Translations under genes and position numbers: made by a program
The notes under the pieces: model-generated
The model's database searches: none
What the model was told of the DNA's origin: nothing
Seen by the model: the letters and a program-made list of their open reading frames with translations, nothing else
NCBI GenBank assembly: GCA_016584305.1
Contig: JACEEZ010002650.1
Coordinates: forward strand, 670,473 to 734,472
Length of the DNA: 64,000 nucleotides
Direction of reading: 5' to 3'
Origin: Chionoecetes opilio
Lineage: Eukaryota; Arthropoda; Malacostraca; Decapoda; Majidae
Shown here: positions 1-42,400 of the stretch, one piece after another
Numbering within the stretch: the first letter of the stretch is position 1
Layout of the letters: each line of letters opens with the position of its first letter

Positions 1-87
1 ATAGGATATCACCAGGGATCATAGGATTCCTCAAGGGGTTCTCGCACCCCTACTAAATATTACCAAATTTTATGATAGCTTGAAAAA

Positions 88-123
<36 letters not shown>

Positions 124-484
124 GATGGGGTCCTGGAACCAAACCTATATTTTACCATTAGTTATGTGTTTCGTTATACGAGATTTCGCTTTACGAGTAT
201 GCCAGGTGGAACCTAACTGCTCGTATCTTCGGGACCTCCCTGTACTTGTACTTGACTTTTAAAAACCAAAGTTCTTGTACTTGCTCCAAATGAACTTGAA
301 AAAATCAAGTACTTTTCCAGTACATAGCATGACATGAGCACTCCCTGCACCCCTGCTGCCATGGGCCACGCCGCACACATCTGCTCCATTATATCATTGT
401 ATGGGCATTATTAAGTATCCTGAATGTCTTATTGTGACTTGACTTTCCTTGAGCCATAACATTTATCTCCGCTCAAGCTTTATG
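1..484. other. ELYS intronic sequence, no gene seen
   Basis: Contains a T29-type homopolymer at 91-119 and GTACTTGTACTTGAC motifs at 238-320 that recur inverted near 2,036-2,160 on the far side of the 43-bp array. Possibly two arms of one degraded foldback element. Confidence 0.4.
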
Positions 485-1640
485 GCCGTGGCAATGATCA
501 AGCTGATCCTCAGCATTATGCTTTGTGGCCGTGGCAATGATCAAGCTGAGCCTCAGCATTATGCTTTGTGGCCGTGGCAATGATCAAGCTGAGCCTCAGC
601 ATTATGCTTTGTGGCCGTGGCAAGATCAGCTGAGCCTCAGCATATGCTTGTGGCGTGGCAATGATCAAGCTGAGCCTCAGCATTATGCTTTGTGGCCGTG
701 GCAATGATCAAGCTGAGCCTCAGCATTATGCTTTGTGGCCGTGGCAATGATCAAGCTGAGCCTCAGCATTATGCTTTGTGGCCGTGGCAATGATCAAGCT
801 GAGCCTCACCATTATGCTTTGTGGCCGTGGCAATGATCAAGCTGAGCCTCAGCATTATGCTTTGTGGCCGTGGCAATGATCAAGCTGAGCCTCACCATTA
901 TGCTTTGTGGCCGTGGCAATGATCAAGCTGAGCCTCAGCATTATGCTTTGTGGCCGTGGCAATGATCAAGCTGAGCCTCAGCATTATGCTTTGTGGCCGT
1001 GGCAATGATCAAGCTGAGCCTCAGCATTATGCTTTGTGGCCGTGGCAATGATCAAGCTGAGCCTCAGCATTATGCTTTGTGGCTGTGGCAATGATCAAGC
1101 TGAGCCTCACCATTATGCTTTGTGGCCGTGGCAATGATCAAGCTGAGCCTCAGCATTATGCTTTGTGGCCGTGGCAATGATCAAGCTGAGCCTCAGCATT
1201 ATGCTTTGTGGCTGTGGCAATGATCAAGCTGAGCCTCAGCATTATGCTTTGTGGCCGTGGCAATGATCAAGCCGAGCCTCAGCATTATGCTTTGTGGCCG
1301 TGGCAATGATCAAGCTGAGCCTCAGCATTATGCTTTGTGGCCGTGGCAATGATCAAGCTGAGCCTCAGCATTATGCTTTGTGGCCGTGGCAATGATCAAG
1401 CTGAGCCTCAGCATTATGCTTTGTGGACGTGGCAATGATCAAGCTGAGCCTCAGCATTATGCTTTGTGGCCGTGGCAATGATCAAGCTGAGCCTCAGCAT
1501 TATGCTTTGTGGACGTGGCAATGATCAAGCTGAGCCTCAGCATTATGCTTTGTGGCCGTGGCAATGATCAAGCTGAGCCTCAGCATTATGCTTTGTGGCC
1601 GTGGCAATGATCAAGCTGAGCCTCAGCATTAGGCTTTGTA
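485..1640. repeat. 43-bp minisatellite, ~27 units
   Basis: Unit GCAATGATCAAGCTGAGCCT followed by 23 bases ending TTTGTGGCCGTG. Units are near identical, with a few C/T and G/C variants. Lies in the ELYS intron left of exon 19. The short open frames here are repeat by-products. Confidence 0.95.
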
Positions 1641-2358
1641 GTCAAGGCTCAAGCTGAAACAACAAGTACTGAATCTATGACCGTGTGTATCACTACATGC
1701 TTAATTCCCTGCCCTATCATGCTCCCTAATTCATACATTAACTGTTCATATCAGAACAGTCTGAGGTTCTCTTCCCTGTGAGGACAGACGACTTTCTGCT
1801 ATGTAATGCCCTGCACTTATTTGGTGGCCTGTGTGGCAGCCAGGCAGCAACACAGCCTCCACTACCTTCTCCTCCTCTAACTTTCCCTCCTCTCCCCTCT
1901 CCTTTTTCCCTTTCTTCCACCCTTCCCCTTTCCTCCCTTTCTTCCCTTTTCCTCCTTCCTCCCCCCGGGCTGCAGTACGGGGGCGCTTAAACGCCTAGTC
2001 TCGAGGGACACAAAACTCAAAAGAAAGAAAAAAAAAAGTACTCGTACTTAAGTATTTTGTCATGTAGGCTACTTGTTCTTAAGTACCTTGCAAATCTGCT
2101 GTACTTGTACTTGTACTTGAAAAATTCTGCAGTGCTTGTACTTAAATACTACCACGAGTACTGGAACCAAGCCTGCTGTGTGTGTGGCTAGGCATCTTCA
2201 ACTTCTTTCACATCTCACTTCCCCATCTCAAAGCCAAAAGTTCTTCACCCATGCCTTATCCTCCACATGTTATGGTCTCTTCGCCCTCCCTTGCAAAGTT
2301 CAATCCATTCTCTTGTTCTCATTCCGTCACTCAACCACTCCCCCCCCCTTCCCCTCAC
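1641..2358. other. ELYS intronic sequence, no gene seen
   Basis: CT-rich at 1,855-1,965. Repeated CTTGTACTT motifs at 2,036-2,160, and C-rich sequence running into the exon 19 donor. Confidence 0.4.
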
Positions 2359-31813
<29,455 letters not shown>

Positions 31814-32472
31814 GGTAGCCTGGGGGGGGGGGGGAACGGTGTAGATTAGCATAGGTGGTGGCTAAGTCATGGCTAAGGTTGGTATCTAAAAGAGGTCAGT
31901 TCAGGGTCTTTCTGCAATTGTATAGCAAAATATACCAAAATATACAGAAATTAGCTTTTCTTACATACGTATATATTATGTCTTTTAATACCATATTATA
32001 TATGGTATATAACATATATTACGGTATACGACATATATAATGTCTTTTAGTATATACTTCAATATGGTATTAATTGACATAAAGACATTCCAAAAATGTA
32101 TTTCTGTATATTTTGATATTATTTTGTTATGTATTTAGGAGTATTTCGGTATTAAGAGACTTAACTTTTTACCTTAGAAGTTTTACCTGTTTTTGTATCC
32201 CTAACCTGACTTTTACCTAACCCTTACCGTCGGCGAGTTCCCAGTTTGTGTCGGGACGAGAATTTCAGTAGACGAGTGTCAGATACCGACGTGACTACCA
32301 TAAACCTTCCACCCTATTTATGAACCAATGTCTCCCTATTTCATTTTTAAACCTACACTTTCCAGTTTGAATGTTACTTTTTGTTCCATCTTGATAACTA
32401 ACTGTAAGAACCTTTCCTACATCTCCTTTATTGTATCCCTTGAACCACATAAAATACTTTGATGCGGTTTAT

Positions 32473-33377
32473 GGAACTGTCACCGATAGGAATTCTCGCC
32501 GAAACACCAGCCAAGAACTCTCGCCGACGCAGAAATTTTCGGCTGCAGTTCCATTTGTAATAGATGACAAGGCAGAATAGAGGGCGTTTCATTGGTAGTA
32601 TTCCAGATGAACACCGAATTCACTTTGGTGGACGAAACTATTTTTTTCTGGTGAGTTTTGATGTGTTTGGAATTAATCTGCTAACCCTTTCTGTCGCAAA
32701 TTAATTATTTTTTGTTTGTTTTAGGTAAACGTTAGGTTAGGTTCATTTTTTTTTTTTTCATTTTTGTTGCAAATCACAAAAAAAGTTATTTGCGACAGAA
32801 ACGGTTAGCAGATTCATGCAAAACGCATCAAAACTCACCAGAAAAAAATTGTTTCGTTCCCCAAAGGAAGTTCGGTGTTCATCTGTTAGTTTACCGTTTC
32901 ATTATTAATTTATTGCCCACCACATGTCATGCTTGTCAGTGTTATGCATGTTTACTGTAAACACTAAAACTGCAGTTTGACATTGGAAACATAACCTGAC
33001 CTATAACCCCAGATCCCCCCCCGCTCATTCACTAACCTAACCTGGACATTGGTTAATTAACCGACATAATAACAACACATAAGTTAACCTAACTGATCAA
33101 GATATTGCTGGTATTTAGTCCCTGAATGCAGAAACACGGGTAATTTTAATTAAATGTATATATTGGGTGCGGTAATATCAATATAAAGAACTGGAACTGT
33201 CGCCGAAAATTGGAACACTCACCGAAGTGAAAAATTGGAACACTAATTGACGGCAATGAAAATTCCTATCGGCGACAGTTCCATGCACCCGCCGAAATAC
33301 CAACCGAGAACACTCGCCGACGTCAAAAATTGGAACACTCACTGACGTCGACGAGAATTCCTATCGGCGACAGTTCC
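32473..33377. mobile_element. Foldback element with repeated TCGCCGA arms
   Basis: GGAACTGTC(A/G)CCGATAGGAA at the left and its reverse at 33,258-33,286 and 33,352-33,377, with several TTGGAACACTCACCGA-like subrepeats. It contains the M2 MITE at 32,604-32,885. Confidence 0.6.
32604..32885. mobile_element. Foldback MITE, family M2, copy 2
   Basis: Arms CAGATGAACACCGAATTCAC and (reverse) CAGATGAACACCGAACTTCC; same interior as 16,844-17,163. Inserted in the larger foldback at 32,473-33,377. Confidence 0.75.
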
Positions 33378-33651
33378 AGGTACTAACTGAGCAACGTAAT
33401 TCCCCCAAAGTCACTACTCGTTGGTGCCTGGAGTATTACCCCCGGGGAGGCCCTCACACCCCTACACACACGCTACAACACACAGACATACACCTTAGCA
33501 GCGACTGAATACAAAATTACAAACCCACAAGCTGAAAGATAAGTTTGAAATCCCCCCCGTCCAGGAAACACCACACACACTTATAAGTTATAACACCCAC
33601 ACACAGCCACCCATCATATCCCACACCCTAAACATAACACTACATACTCAC
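33378..33651. other. ELYS intron 1 start, no gene seen
   Basis: CA-rich, low-complexity (ACACACA.CA) sequence running to the predicted 5' exon donor. Confidence 0.4.
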
Positions 33652-33740
33652 GTGGGGTTATTTGTCCTGCCCGGGGCGTAGAGTCATGGGAGAGTTAGGT
33701 ATTATGGGCACTATTGCGGCATACACCACACATTCACGCG
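33652..33740 (-). other. AHCTF1: Predicted ELYS 5' untranslated exon
   Basis: A textbook donor (CAC then GTGAGTATG, minus strand) sits at 33,651. Coding exon 1 opens with an acceptor six bases before its ATG, so a non-coding leader exon is needed. The upstream limit is a guess from the position of the promoter motifs. The intron between the two holds a foldback element and a MITE. Confidence 0.5.
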
Positions 33741-33749
33741 TTGTGGTGG

Positions 33750-34150
33750 AGGGTCGTGACGTCACTAAGGCTCTCGGCCAATCAGCGACCACCTCACGCC
33801 AGGAGAACATGTCCGAAACCTGTCATCACTCTTAAATAACAATAACATATCTTTCTTATCACACCCATATCCTCAGTGAACAATAAATAAAACTAAACAA
33901 TAAATTATATTATAACTTTATTTTAATAGTTTGTATTAATCAATGTTGTAATTAAAGAGAAAATAATAATATTTCAATGTTGATCCACACATTCGGACGC
34001 CATCAAGACCCTCCCTTTAAAATAATTGGCGCCAAAATGACGTCATATTGATTACTCGACCTAGGAAACACCCCTACGCGACCTCCCCTTTATTTTGCCC
34101 CCCATGTGATTATAAGACAGTGTTTGTGAATGCCTCGTGGCTTATATAAT
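33750..34150. promoter_or_regulatory. Head-to-head ELYS/ATG9 promoter with two CREs
   Basis: Perfect TGACGTCA palindromes occur at 33,757-33,764 and 34,038-34,045. A CCAAT box (GGCCAATCAG) is at 33,777-33,786 and the palindrome TTGGCGCCAA, resembling an E2F site, at 34,026-34,035. TATATAA near 34,144 could be a TATA box for ATG9. The block lies between the predicted first exons of two divergent genes. Motif matches are seen; activity is inferred. Confidence 0.55.
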
Positions 34151-34164
34151 GAGTGAATATACGA

Positions 34165-34236
34165 GGCAGGTGAAATAGCGGCTGAAAACTGGCTAAGAGG
34201 GGCTAAAGCGGTTTGTTTACATGCAAAATGGCGTAG
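34165..34236 (+). other. ATG9: Predicted ATG9 5' untranslated exon
   Basis: A strong donor (GCGTAG then GTAAGTACT) is at 34,237. The exon ends ATG GCG TAG, a two-codon upstream ORF whose stop abuts the junction; the same bases (CAAAATGGCG) match a YY1 site. A second upstream ATG at 34,221 stays open across the junction. The left edge is estimated from the TATA-like sequence. The acceptor of the next exon may be at 35,440-35,441 but is uncertain. Confidence 0.4.
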
Positions 34237-35441
34237 GTAAGTACTCATTTTTCGTGATTTTACTCATTTTTGTGTGAGTTAGGATACGTGTGTGGGTGTG
34301 TGTGCATGGGGAAGCTGCTGTAGGTTATGAGGAGTGACCAGGAGGAGTGGGAGGTGTTGAGTCATAGGGTGGGAGGTGTAATAGACGATTTTCCCACTTT
34401 TTCGTCTATTTTGCCCTTTAAATGTTAAAATAATGGGTTTAACATTGCTCTGGCGACATGAAAATAATGATAATATGTGTCCTTATTGTCTTCATTAACG
34501 ATATTCTTGATTTCTTATAAGGGCAATATTTCTTTAATCATGGGGATAGGAGGGTATTCAATTTGTCATCAATTTGTTCGTATAAATATGTAAGTAATTG
34601 ATTTAGAACTGTTTTAATTATGTGATTGTACTGTTAGGTGATGTACTTATTGTTTCCCTATCTTAAAACGTCGATTTCTTTATGTATAAGCAATTTTTCT
34701 TTATTTAGAACCATAACTCAACAGTGCAAATGGGTTTAATTATCAAATAGTCGGTAGATTTATGGTGTTCTATTATTATTTATCTCAGTTACCCATGTCC
34801 TTGTTAGGTTTAGTGGAGAAGCAGTGAAGAAAAAGTCATTGTTTGTGTGAATTCACTTTACGTGCGTCTGCTGTAAGGACAAAGCTGCCATTGCTTTACT
34901 GCGCAACTAAATATACACTGTTTAAATGGCTATACACCTTTATATTTTGCGTTTCCAAGGCGTATAGTAATAGCTGAAGAGTTATTCTATGGGTATATAT
35001 ATATTGTTATGGGTTTATGTGTGTCGCGGAGGGATATTTAATGTTTGGTTAAAGTACAAAGAGGTATCGTGGTGAATGCAGTGAGGGGGGTCGTGGCTGG
35101 GAGGGTGAGAGCCATGCAACGCAATACTCCTGTATTTCTGCGTAGTGACCACCTACCGAGCCCTTGTGCCCTGTCAGACACTCAGCATGTGACGTCCTAC
35201 GGTGCACGGGTGGCCCCCAAGTGACAGGCGTGGCTAAAAAGGGCGGTTGTGGTCACTAAAAGGGGTTAAAACAGAAGTGCTCACAGACAAGGGGCGATCA
35301 GCTGATTTGGACGTGTATTTACCTGGTAGTGTTTTACAGCGCCTGAGCTATACCGTGTGTTCTTGTTTTGCAATATCTACATTTATCCAGTGTTTCTTTC
35401 AACTGGTGTACATTATATACCGATATCACCTCCTTATTTAG
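34237..35441 (+). other. ATG9 5' intron (predicted)
   Basis: No gene is seen. The sequence is mostly AT-rich. At 35,318-35,352 there is an inverted copy of the LINE 3' tail seen at 6,120-6,155 (CTCAGGC..TGTAAAACA..). Two possible acceptors, TTATCCAG and CTTATTTAG, precede the start codon. Confidence 0.4.
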
Positions 35442-35521
35442 GTGTGTGTGTGATTAAGGTTGGGCTCACAACGCATAAAACCAGGATATTGGCCCTTATT
35501 ACGTTACTGTGACACAAGACA

Positions 35522-36154
35522 ATGCCTCAAAACTTCCAGACCACGTACCAACCCTTTACGGGAGGCGTGGAGGAAAGTGGAGGTAGTAGGAGTGGAGGAG
35601 GAGGGTCGTACATGGAGGAGGAGAGAGATGACGACCTCTCCCCTGACCCCAACGCTAGTATGGTCTTTCATGTCGTCCCGAAATCCAGTAAATCACGATG
35701 GAACCACATAGAAGACCTGGATTCTTTCTTTACCCGCGTGTACCGTTACCACCAACACCACGGCCTCCTGTGCATGATGTTACAGCAAGTCTTCGAGCTC
35801 GCACAGTTTATATTCATCATCGTCTTCACTGTGTTCCTCTCCGCCTGTGTGGATTACGACATACTCTTCAGAAATAAGTTCCCGGAAGGTTTTCAACCCA
35901 ACGCGACGGATAAGATCACTCTGCCAGACGCCTTTCGCACACACGCCCAATGCATGGAACATTTCTCGTGGCATTTGGTCCTGGCTGTGCTGTTTGCTTC
36001 CCTCTTCTGGCTCATGCGGTTTGGACATGCTTGCTACACGTTCTTCCAGTACTGGGAGATCAAGCAGTTCTTTAATAGCGCGCTGGGCATACAAGATCAG
36101 GAGCTGGGCAACACGACCTGGGAGGAGGTGGAACAAAGGGTCATGGAAGTGCAG
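35522..36154 (+). CDS. ATG9: ATG9 coding exon 1 (residues 1-211)
   Basis: Contains the start codon, the cytosolic N-terminus, and the first two transmembrane helices: LAQFIFIIVFTVFLSACVDY, and a second covering HLVLAVLFASLFWLMRFGHA. Ends EEVEQRVMEVQ before GTGAGC. Tandem ~135-bp intronic repeats begin almost at the donor (36,160-36,450). Confidence 0.95.
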
Positions 36155-36420
36155 GTGAGCAGTTATCTGTGTGTTGCTTGTAGTATTAGTGTTTATTATC
36201 ATTATTTTATCTTCCTTTGTGTGTGTATGTATTACCTTATAGTTAAGATTACTACTCAAATTTATTTCCTATTAGTATTTATTATCATTATTATTATCTC
36301 TTCCTTTGTGTGTGTGTGTGAGTGAGTGTGTATTGCTTCATAGTTAAGATTACTACTCAAACATTAGCTATCCTTTTCTTCTTTATAGTATTTGTATTTA
36401 TCAGCATTTTCATCTCTTCC

Positions 36421-36453
<33 letters not shown>

Positions 36454-39400
36454 TCTTTATAAATACATAGGTGTCCTTCGTAGTGAGTGGGTTTTTCTGG
36501 AGTAATACCTTAGTTTCTTACATACAAAGCTCCACGTGAAGAAAGAAGGAGAAGGAATAGTTTCTTACACACAAAGAAAGGGCGAAAAGTTTCTTATATA
36601 GGCTACAAAGAGAAGGGGGGATAGTTTTGTTATCAGCCATTAACCCCTTCACGCCCAGATCTTTCCTTGGCTATATAAAATCGTCTGTTGTTAAGCATAA
36701 AATTACGAAAAGTAACTAAAAATACCAAATTAGTTAGTCGACAAGGATACTAAACAGGTAATATCTCTAAAATATTGCTTATATTCACGAAAAATTATCT
36801 AATGGTACCCAAATTACAATGGAAATTACTTTGTGGGCCTCAAGGGGTTAACAGGATGGAAACTATTCGCAGCATGTCTCAATCCAGGTTTATCATATAT
36901 TATACCATTATACACATACACAATAGGAAATGGGAAGAGACAAGGGGAATGGCTTCTTACATACAAAGAGAAAGGAAGAAAAGTTTTATCAGTAGCCATT
37001 TACAGGGTGTGAAGGTTACAGCGAGTTTCGTACACAAGTTGTTTCGTACACCAGTAGATTCGTACACCAAAAATTTGTTTCGTAGTCTATATGAAACCAT
37101 AGTCGTTTCGTACACTCAGCTCAGAGTTGAACTTGATTATTAGAGTTACGAAATGACACCAGGTATGTACGAAAAAATGCAAAATCAGTGTACGAAACAA
37201 CTAGCAAAACCTGGGCATGAAACAACTTGTGTACGAAACTCCCTGTAACCACATACACAATAGGGAATGAGAAGAGAAAGGAGGAATGGCTTCTTGCATA
37301 CAAAGAGAAAGGAATAGTTTTATCAGTAGCCATTAACAGGGTGGGAATTATCAACAGCAAAAGTCTTAATCTAAGTTCATTATCATCAAATAGGATAAAG
37401 TTTTTAGGTAACAAATGAATATAGATCACAAGTTTTAACTCCCATCGTTCTCCCATCAGGCATTGCACCTTTTTGTTACTTATATAACTGTACTATAAAA
37501 TGCCTCCTGCCTAGTTCTTATGAGGCTTTCAAACTGCGCACTGAGACCCCCGCCTGATAAGATTAAGATATGATAGGTAAGACACGATATATATTGCAGT
37601 GGGGAGAAATTTAACGGTTACAGAAACTTAGAATTGTCGACTCTGTGATAAGCTATTCAATATGCTTTAAATATGCAGCTATAACATCAGATATGCTTTT
37701 CAACGGAGCTATAGAATGTCCTATAAATATCCTATAAGAATGGTCTATAAATACCTATAAAAAGGTCTATACAAGAAAGGTCCTATAAAATATCCTATAA
37801 AAAAGGTCCTATAAAATTCTATAAAAAAGGTCCTATAAATATTACTCTATAAATACATAAAATGGTCCTATAAATAACCTATAAAAATGGTCCTATAAAA
37901 TAACCTATAAGAAATGTCCTATAAATAACCTATAAGAAATGGTCCTATAAATAACCTATAAGAAATGTCCTATAAAATAACCTATAAAATGGTCCTATAA
38001 AATAATCCTATAAAAATGGTCCTATAAAATACCTATAAGAAATGGTCCTATAAAATACCTATAAGAAAGGTCCTATAAAATACCTATAAAAATGGTCCTA
38101 TAAATAAATGGTCCTATAAATACATAAAATGGTCCTATAAAATACCTATAAAAATGGTCCTATAAAATACCTAAAAATGGTCCTATAAAATAACCTTAAA
38201 AATGGTCCTATAAAATAACCTATAAGAAATGGTCCTATAAAATAACCTATAAGAAATGGTCCTATAAAATAACCTATAAGAAATGGTCCTATAAAATAAC
38301 CTATAAGAAATGGTCCTATAAAATAACCTATAAAAATGGTCCTATAAAATAACCTATAAGAAATGGTCCTGTAAAATGACCTAAAATATGGTCCTATAAA
38401 AAAAGGTCCTATAAAATAACCTATAAAATAACATAAAAAATGGTCCTATAAAATAACCTATAAAAATGGTCCTATAAAATAACCTAAAAAATGGTCCTAT
38501 AAAATAACCTATAAAAAATGGTCCTATAAAATAACCTATAAGAAATGGTCCTATAAAATAACCTATAAAAAAGGTCCTATAAAATAACCTATAAAATAAC
38601 CTATAAAAAATGGTCCTATAAAATAACCTATAAAAAATGGTCCTATAAAATAACCTATAAAAAATGGTCCTATAAAATAACCTATAAAAATGGTCCTATA
38701 AAATAACCTATAAAAAATGGTCCTATAAAATAACCTATAAAAAAGGTTCCTATAAAATAACCTATAAGAAATGGTCCTATAAAATATCCTATAAAAATAG
38801 GTCCTGTAAAATAACCTATAAGAAATGGTCCTATAAAATATCCTATAAAAAAAGGTCCTGTAAAATAGCCTATAAAATAGGTCCTATAAAATAACCTATA
38901 AGAAATGGTCCTATAAAATATCCTATAAAAAATGGTCCTATAAAATAACCTATAAAAATGGTCCTATAAAATAACCTATAAAAAATGGTCCTATAAAATA
39001 ACCTATAAAAAATGGTCCTATAAAATAACCTATAAAAAATGGTCCTATAAAATAACCTATAAGAAATGGTCCTATAAAATAACCTATAAAATAACCTATA
39101 AAAAATGGTCCTATAAAATAACCTATAAAAAAGGGTCCTATTAAATAACCTATAAAAAAGGGTCCTATTAAATAACCTATAAAAAAGGGTTCTATAAAAT
39201 AGCCTATAAAATAACCTTTAAAAAATGGTCCTATAAAATACCTATAAAAGCCTTAAAAAGGTCCTATAAAAAGGTCCTATTAAATAACCTATAAAAAATG
39301 GTCCTATAAATAACCTATAAAAAAGGTCCTATAAAAAACCTATAAAATACCTATAAAAAGGTCCTATAAAATAACCTATAAAAAATGGTCCTTTTAAATA

Positions 39401-42400
39401 ACCTATAAAAAATGGTCCTATAAAATAACCTATAAAAAAGGGTCCTATAAAATAACCTATAAAAAAGGGTCCTATTAAATAACCTATAAAAAAGGGTCCT
39501 ATTAAATAACCTATAAAAAAGGGTTCTATAAAATAACCTATAAAATAACCTATAAAAAATGGTCCTATAAAATAACCTATAAAATGACCTATAAAAAAGG
39601 GTCCTATAAAATAACCTATAAAAAAGGGTCCTATTAAATAACCTATAAAAAAGGGTCCTATAAAATAACCTATAAAATGACCTATAAAAAAGGGTCCTAT
39701 AAAATGACCTATAAAAAAGGGTCCTATAAAATAACCTGTAAAAAAGGGTCCTATAAAATAACCTATAAAAAAGGGTCCTATAAAATAACCTAAAAAATAA
39801 CCTATAAAAAAAGTCCTATAAAATAACCTATAAAGAAGGTCCTAATGCATTGTGGTCATTGATGGAACTGTAAAAATCTAAATCACAATAGAGAAAATTT
39901 AATGTCATTTTCTTTATGGACAAATTTTGATAGTAAATATTCAATGGTTTAAAGATATGATTGAAAATAATACAAAAAGAAAAGTGAAATCAGCCACACA
40001 GAAGATGGTTGGTTTGTGATAAGATAAGGGGGGATACATCTAGCAGTTATAGAAGCTTACTGATGTCTGAAGGCTCTTGATAAGCTATTTCAAATATTGG
40101 AGCTCTTTGGAAAATGATTGTCTAAACTCTAAATGCATTGATATACATTGTCCCTTGGGTGATAATAGGTTTGCCTCCCACACACATCTTTTGAAGTCTA
40201 ATAATAATAATAATGATAATAATAATAATAGGTTTATTTTCACCCGAAGGCATACCTACATTAAAAAAAAAAAAAACATAATATACATAACATGAGTAAA
40301 TGAAAATTTGTAGAGTAAAAGGTGTAAACTAATAGTCTAGTCTGCACCTTGTCATCTCAGATTAGAACAACTGAACTTCAAATTAGAACAACTGAACTTC
40401 AAATTAGAACAACTGAACTTCAAATTAGAACAACTGAACTTCAAATTAGAACAACTGAACTTCAAATTAAAACGACTGAACTTCAAATTAAAACAAAAAA
40501 CAACTGAACTTCAAATTAGAACAACTGAACTTCAAATTAAAACGACTGAACTTCAAATTAAAACAACTGAACTTCAAATTAAAACAACTGAACTTCAAAT
40601 TAAAAAACAACTGAACTTCAAATTAAAACAACTGAACTTCAAATTAAAACAACTGAACTTCAAATTAAAACAACTGAACTTCAAATTAAACAACTGAACT
40701 TCAAATTAGAACAACTGAACTTCAAATTAAAACAACTGAACTTCAAATTAAAACACTGAACTTCAAATTAACAAACAACTGAACTTCAAATTAAAACAAC
40801 TGAACTTCAAATTAAAACAACTGAACTTCAAATTAAAACAACTGAACTCAAATTAAAACAACTGAACTTCAAATTAAAATGAACTAAATAAAACTGAACT
40901 TCAAATTAAAACAACTGAACTTCAAATTAAAACAACTGAACTTCAAATTAAAACAACTGAACTTCAAATTAAAACAACTGAACTTCAAATTAAAACAACT
41001 GAACTTCAAATTAAAACAACTGAACTTCAAATTAAAACAACTGAACTTAAAATTAAAACAACTGAACTTAAAATTAAAACAACAACTTAAAATTAAAACA
41101 ACTGAACTTAAAATTGAAACAACTGAACTTAAAATTAAAACAACTGAACTTAAAATTAAAACAACTGAACTTAAAATTAAAACAACTGAACTTAAAATTA
41201 AAACAACTGAACTTAAAATTAGAACAACTGAACTTAAAATTGAAACAACTGAACTTCAAATTAGAACAACTGAACTTCAAATTAGAACAACTGAACTTCA
41301 AATTAGAACAACTGAACTTCAAATTAAAACAACTGAACTTCAAATTAGAACAACTGAACTTCAAATTAAAACAACTGAACTTCAAATTAAAACAACTGAA
41401 CTTCAAATTAAACAACTGAACTTCAAATTAAACAACTGAACTTTTAAATAAACAACTGAACTTAAATTAAACAACTGAACTTCAAATTAAAACAACTGAA
41501 CTTCAAATTAGAACAACTGAACTTCAAATTGAAACAACTGAACTTCAAATTAAAACAACTGAACTTCAAATTAAAACAACTGAACTTCAAATTAAAACAA
41601 CTGAACTTCAAATTAAAACAACTGAACTTCAAATTAAAACAACTGAACTTCAAATTAAAACAACTGAACTTCAAATTAAAACAACTGAACTTCAAATTAA
41701 ACAACTGAACTTCAAATTAAACAACTGAACTTCAAATTAAAACACTGAACTTCAAATTAAAACAACTGAACTTCAAATTAAAACAACTGAACTTCAAATA
41801 AAACAACTGAACTTCAAATTAAAACTGCATAACTGAACTTCAAATTAAAACAACTGAACTTCAAATTAAAAACTGAACTTCAAATTAAACAACTGAACTT
41901 CAAATTAAAACACTGAACTTCAAATTGAAAACAACTGAACTTCAAATTAAACAACTGAACTTCAAATTAAAACAACTGAACTTCAAATTAAACAACTGAA
42001 CTTAAATTAAAACAACTGAACTTAAATTAAAACAACTGAACTTCAAATTAAAACAACTGAACTTCAAATTAAAACAACTAACTTAAATTAAAACAACTGA
42101 ACTTCAAATTGAAACAACTGAACTTCAAATTAAAACAACTGAACTTCAAATTTAAAACAACTGAACTTAAAATTAAACAACTGAACTTCAAATTAAAACA
42201 ACTGAACTTCAAAATTAAAACAACTGAACTTCAAATTAAAACAACTGAAACTTCAAATTAAAACAACTGAACTTACAATTAAACAACTGAACTTCAAATT
42301 AAACAACTGAACTTCAAATTAAACAACTGAACTTCAAATTAAACAACTGAACTTCAAATTAAAACAACTGAACTTCAAATTAAAACAACTGAACTTCAAA

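Larger units (their letters stand above)
36490..37400 (+). repeat. Segmental duplication in the ATG9 intron
   Basis: CTTCTTACATACAAAGAGAA plus GTTTTATCAGTAGCCATTAAC units occur at about 36,550, 36,945 and 37,285, with CACAATAGG(A/G)AATG(G/A)GAAGAG. Two different MITEs (36,644-36,847 and 37,014-37,250) sit in different units. Confidence 0.7.

Noticed and set aside
485..1640. CRISPR-like array (43-bp regular repeats)
   Set aside because: The units abut with no variable spacers, and the genome is eukaryotic; it is a tandem minisatellite. The same holds for the 38-bp and 52-bp arrays.
37121..37468. 115-aa frame on the minus strand
   Set aside because: It overlaps a MITE and a segmental repeat, with no recognisable motif.
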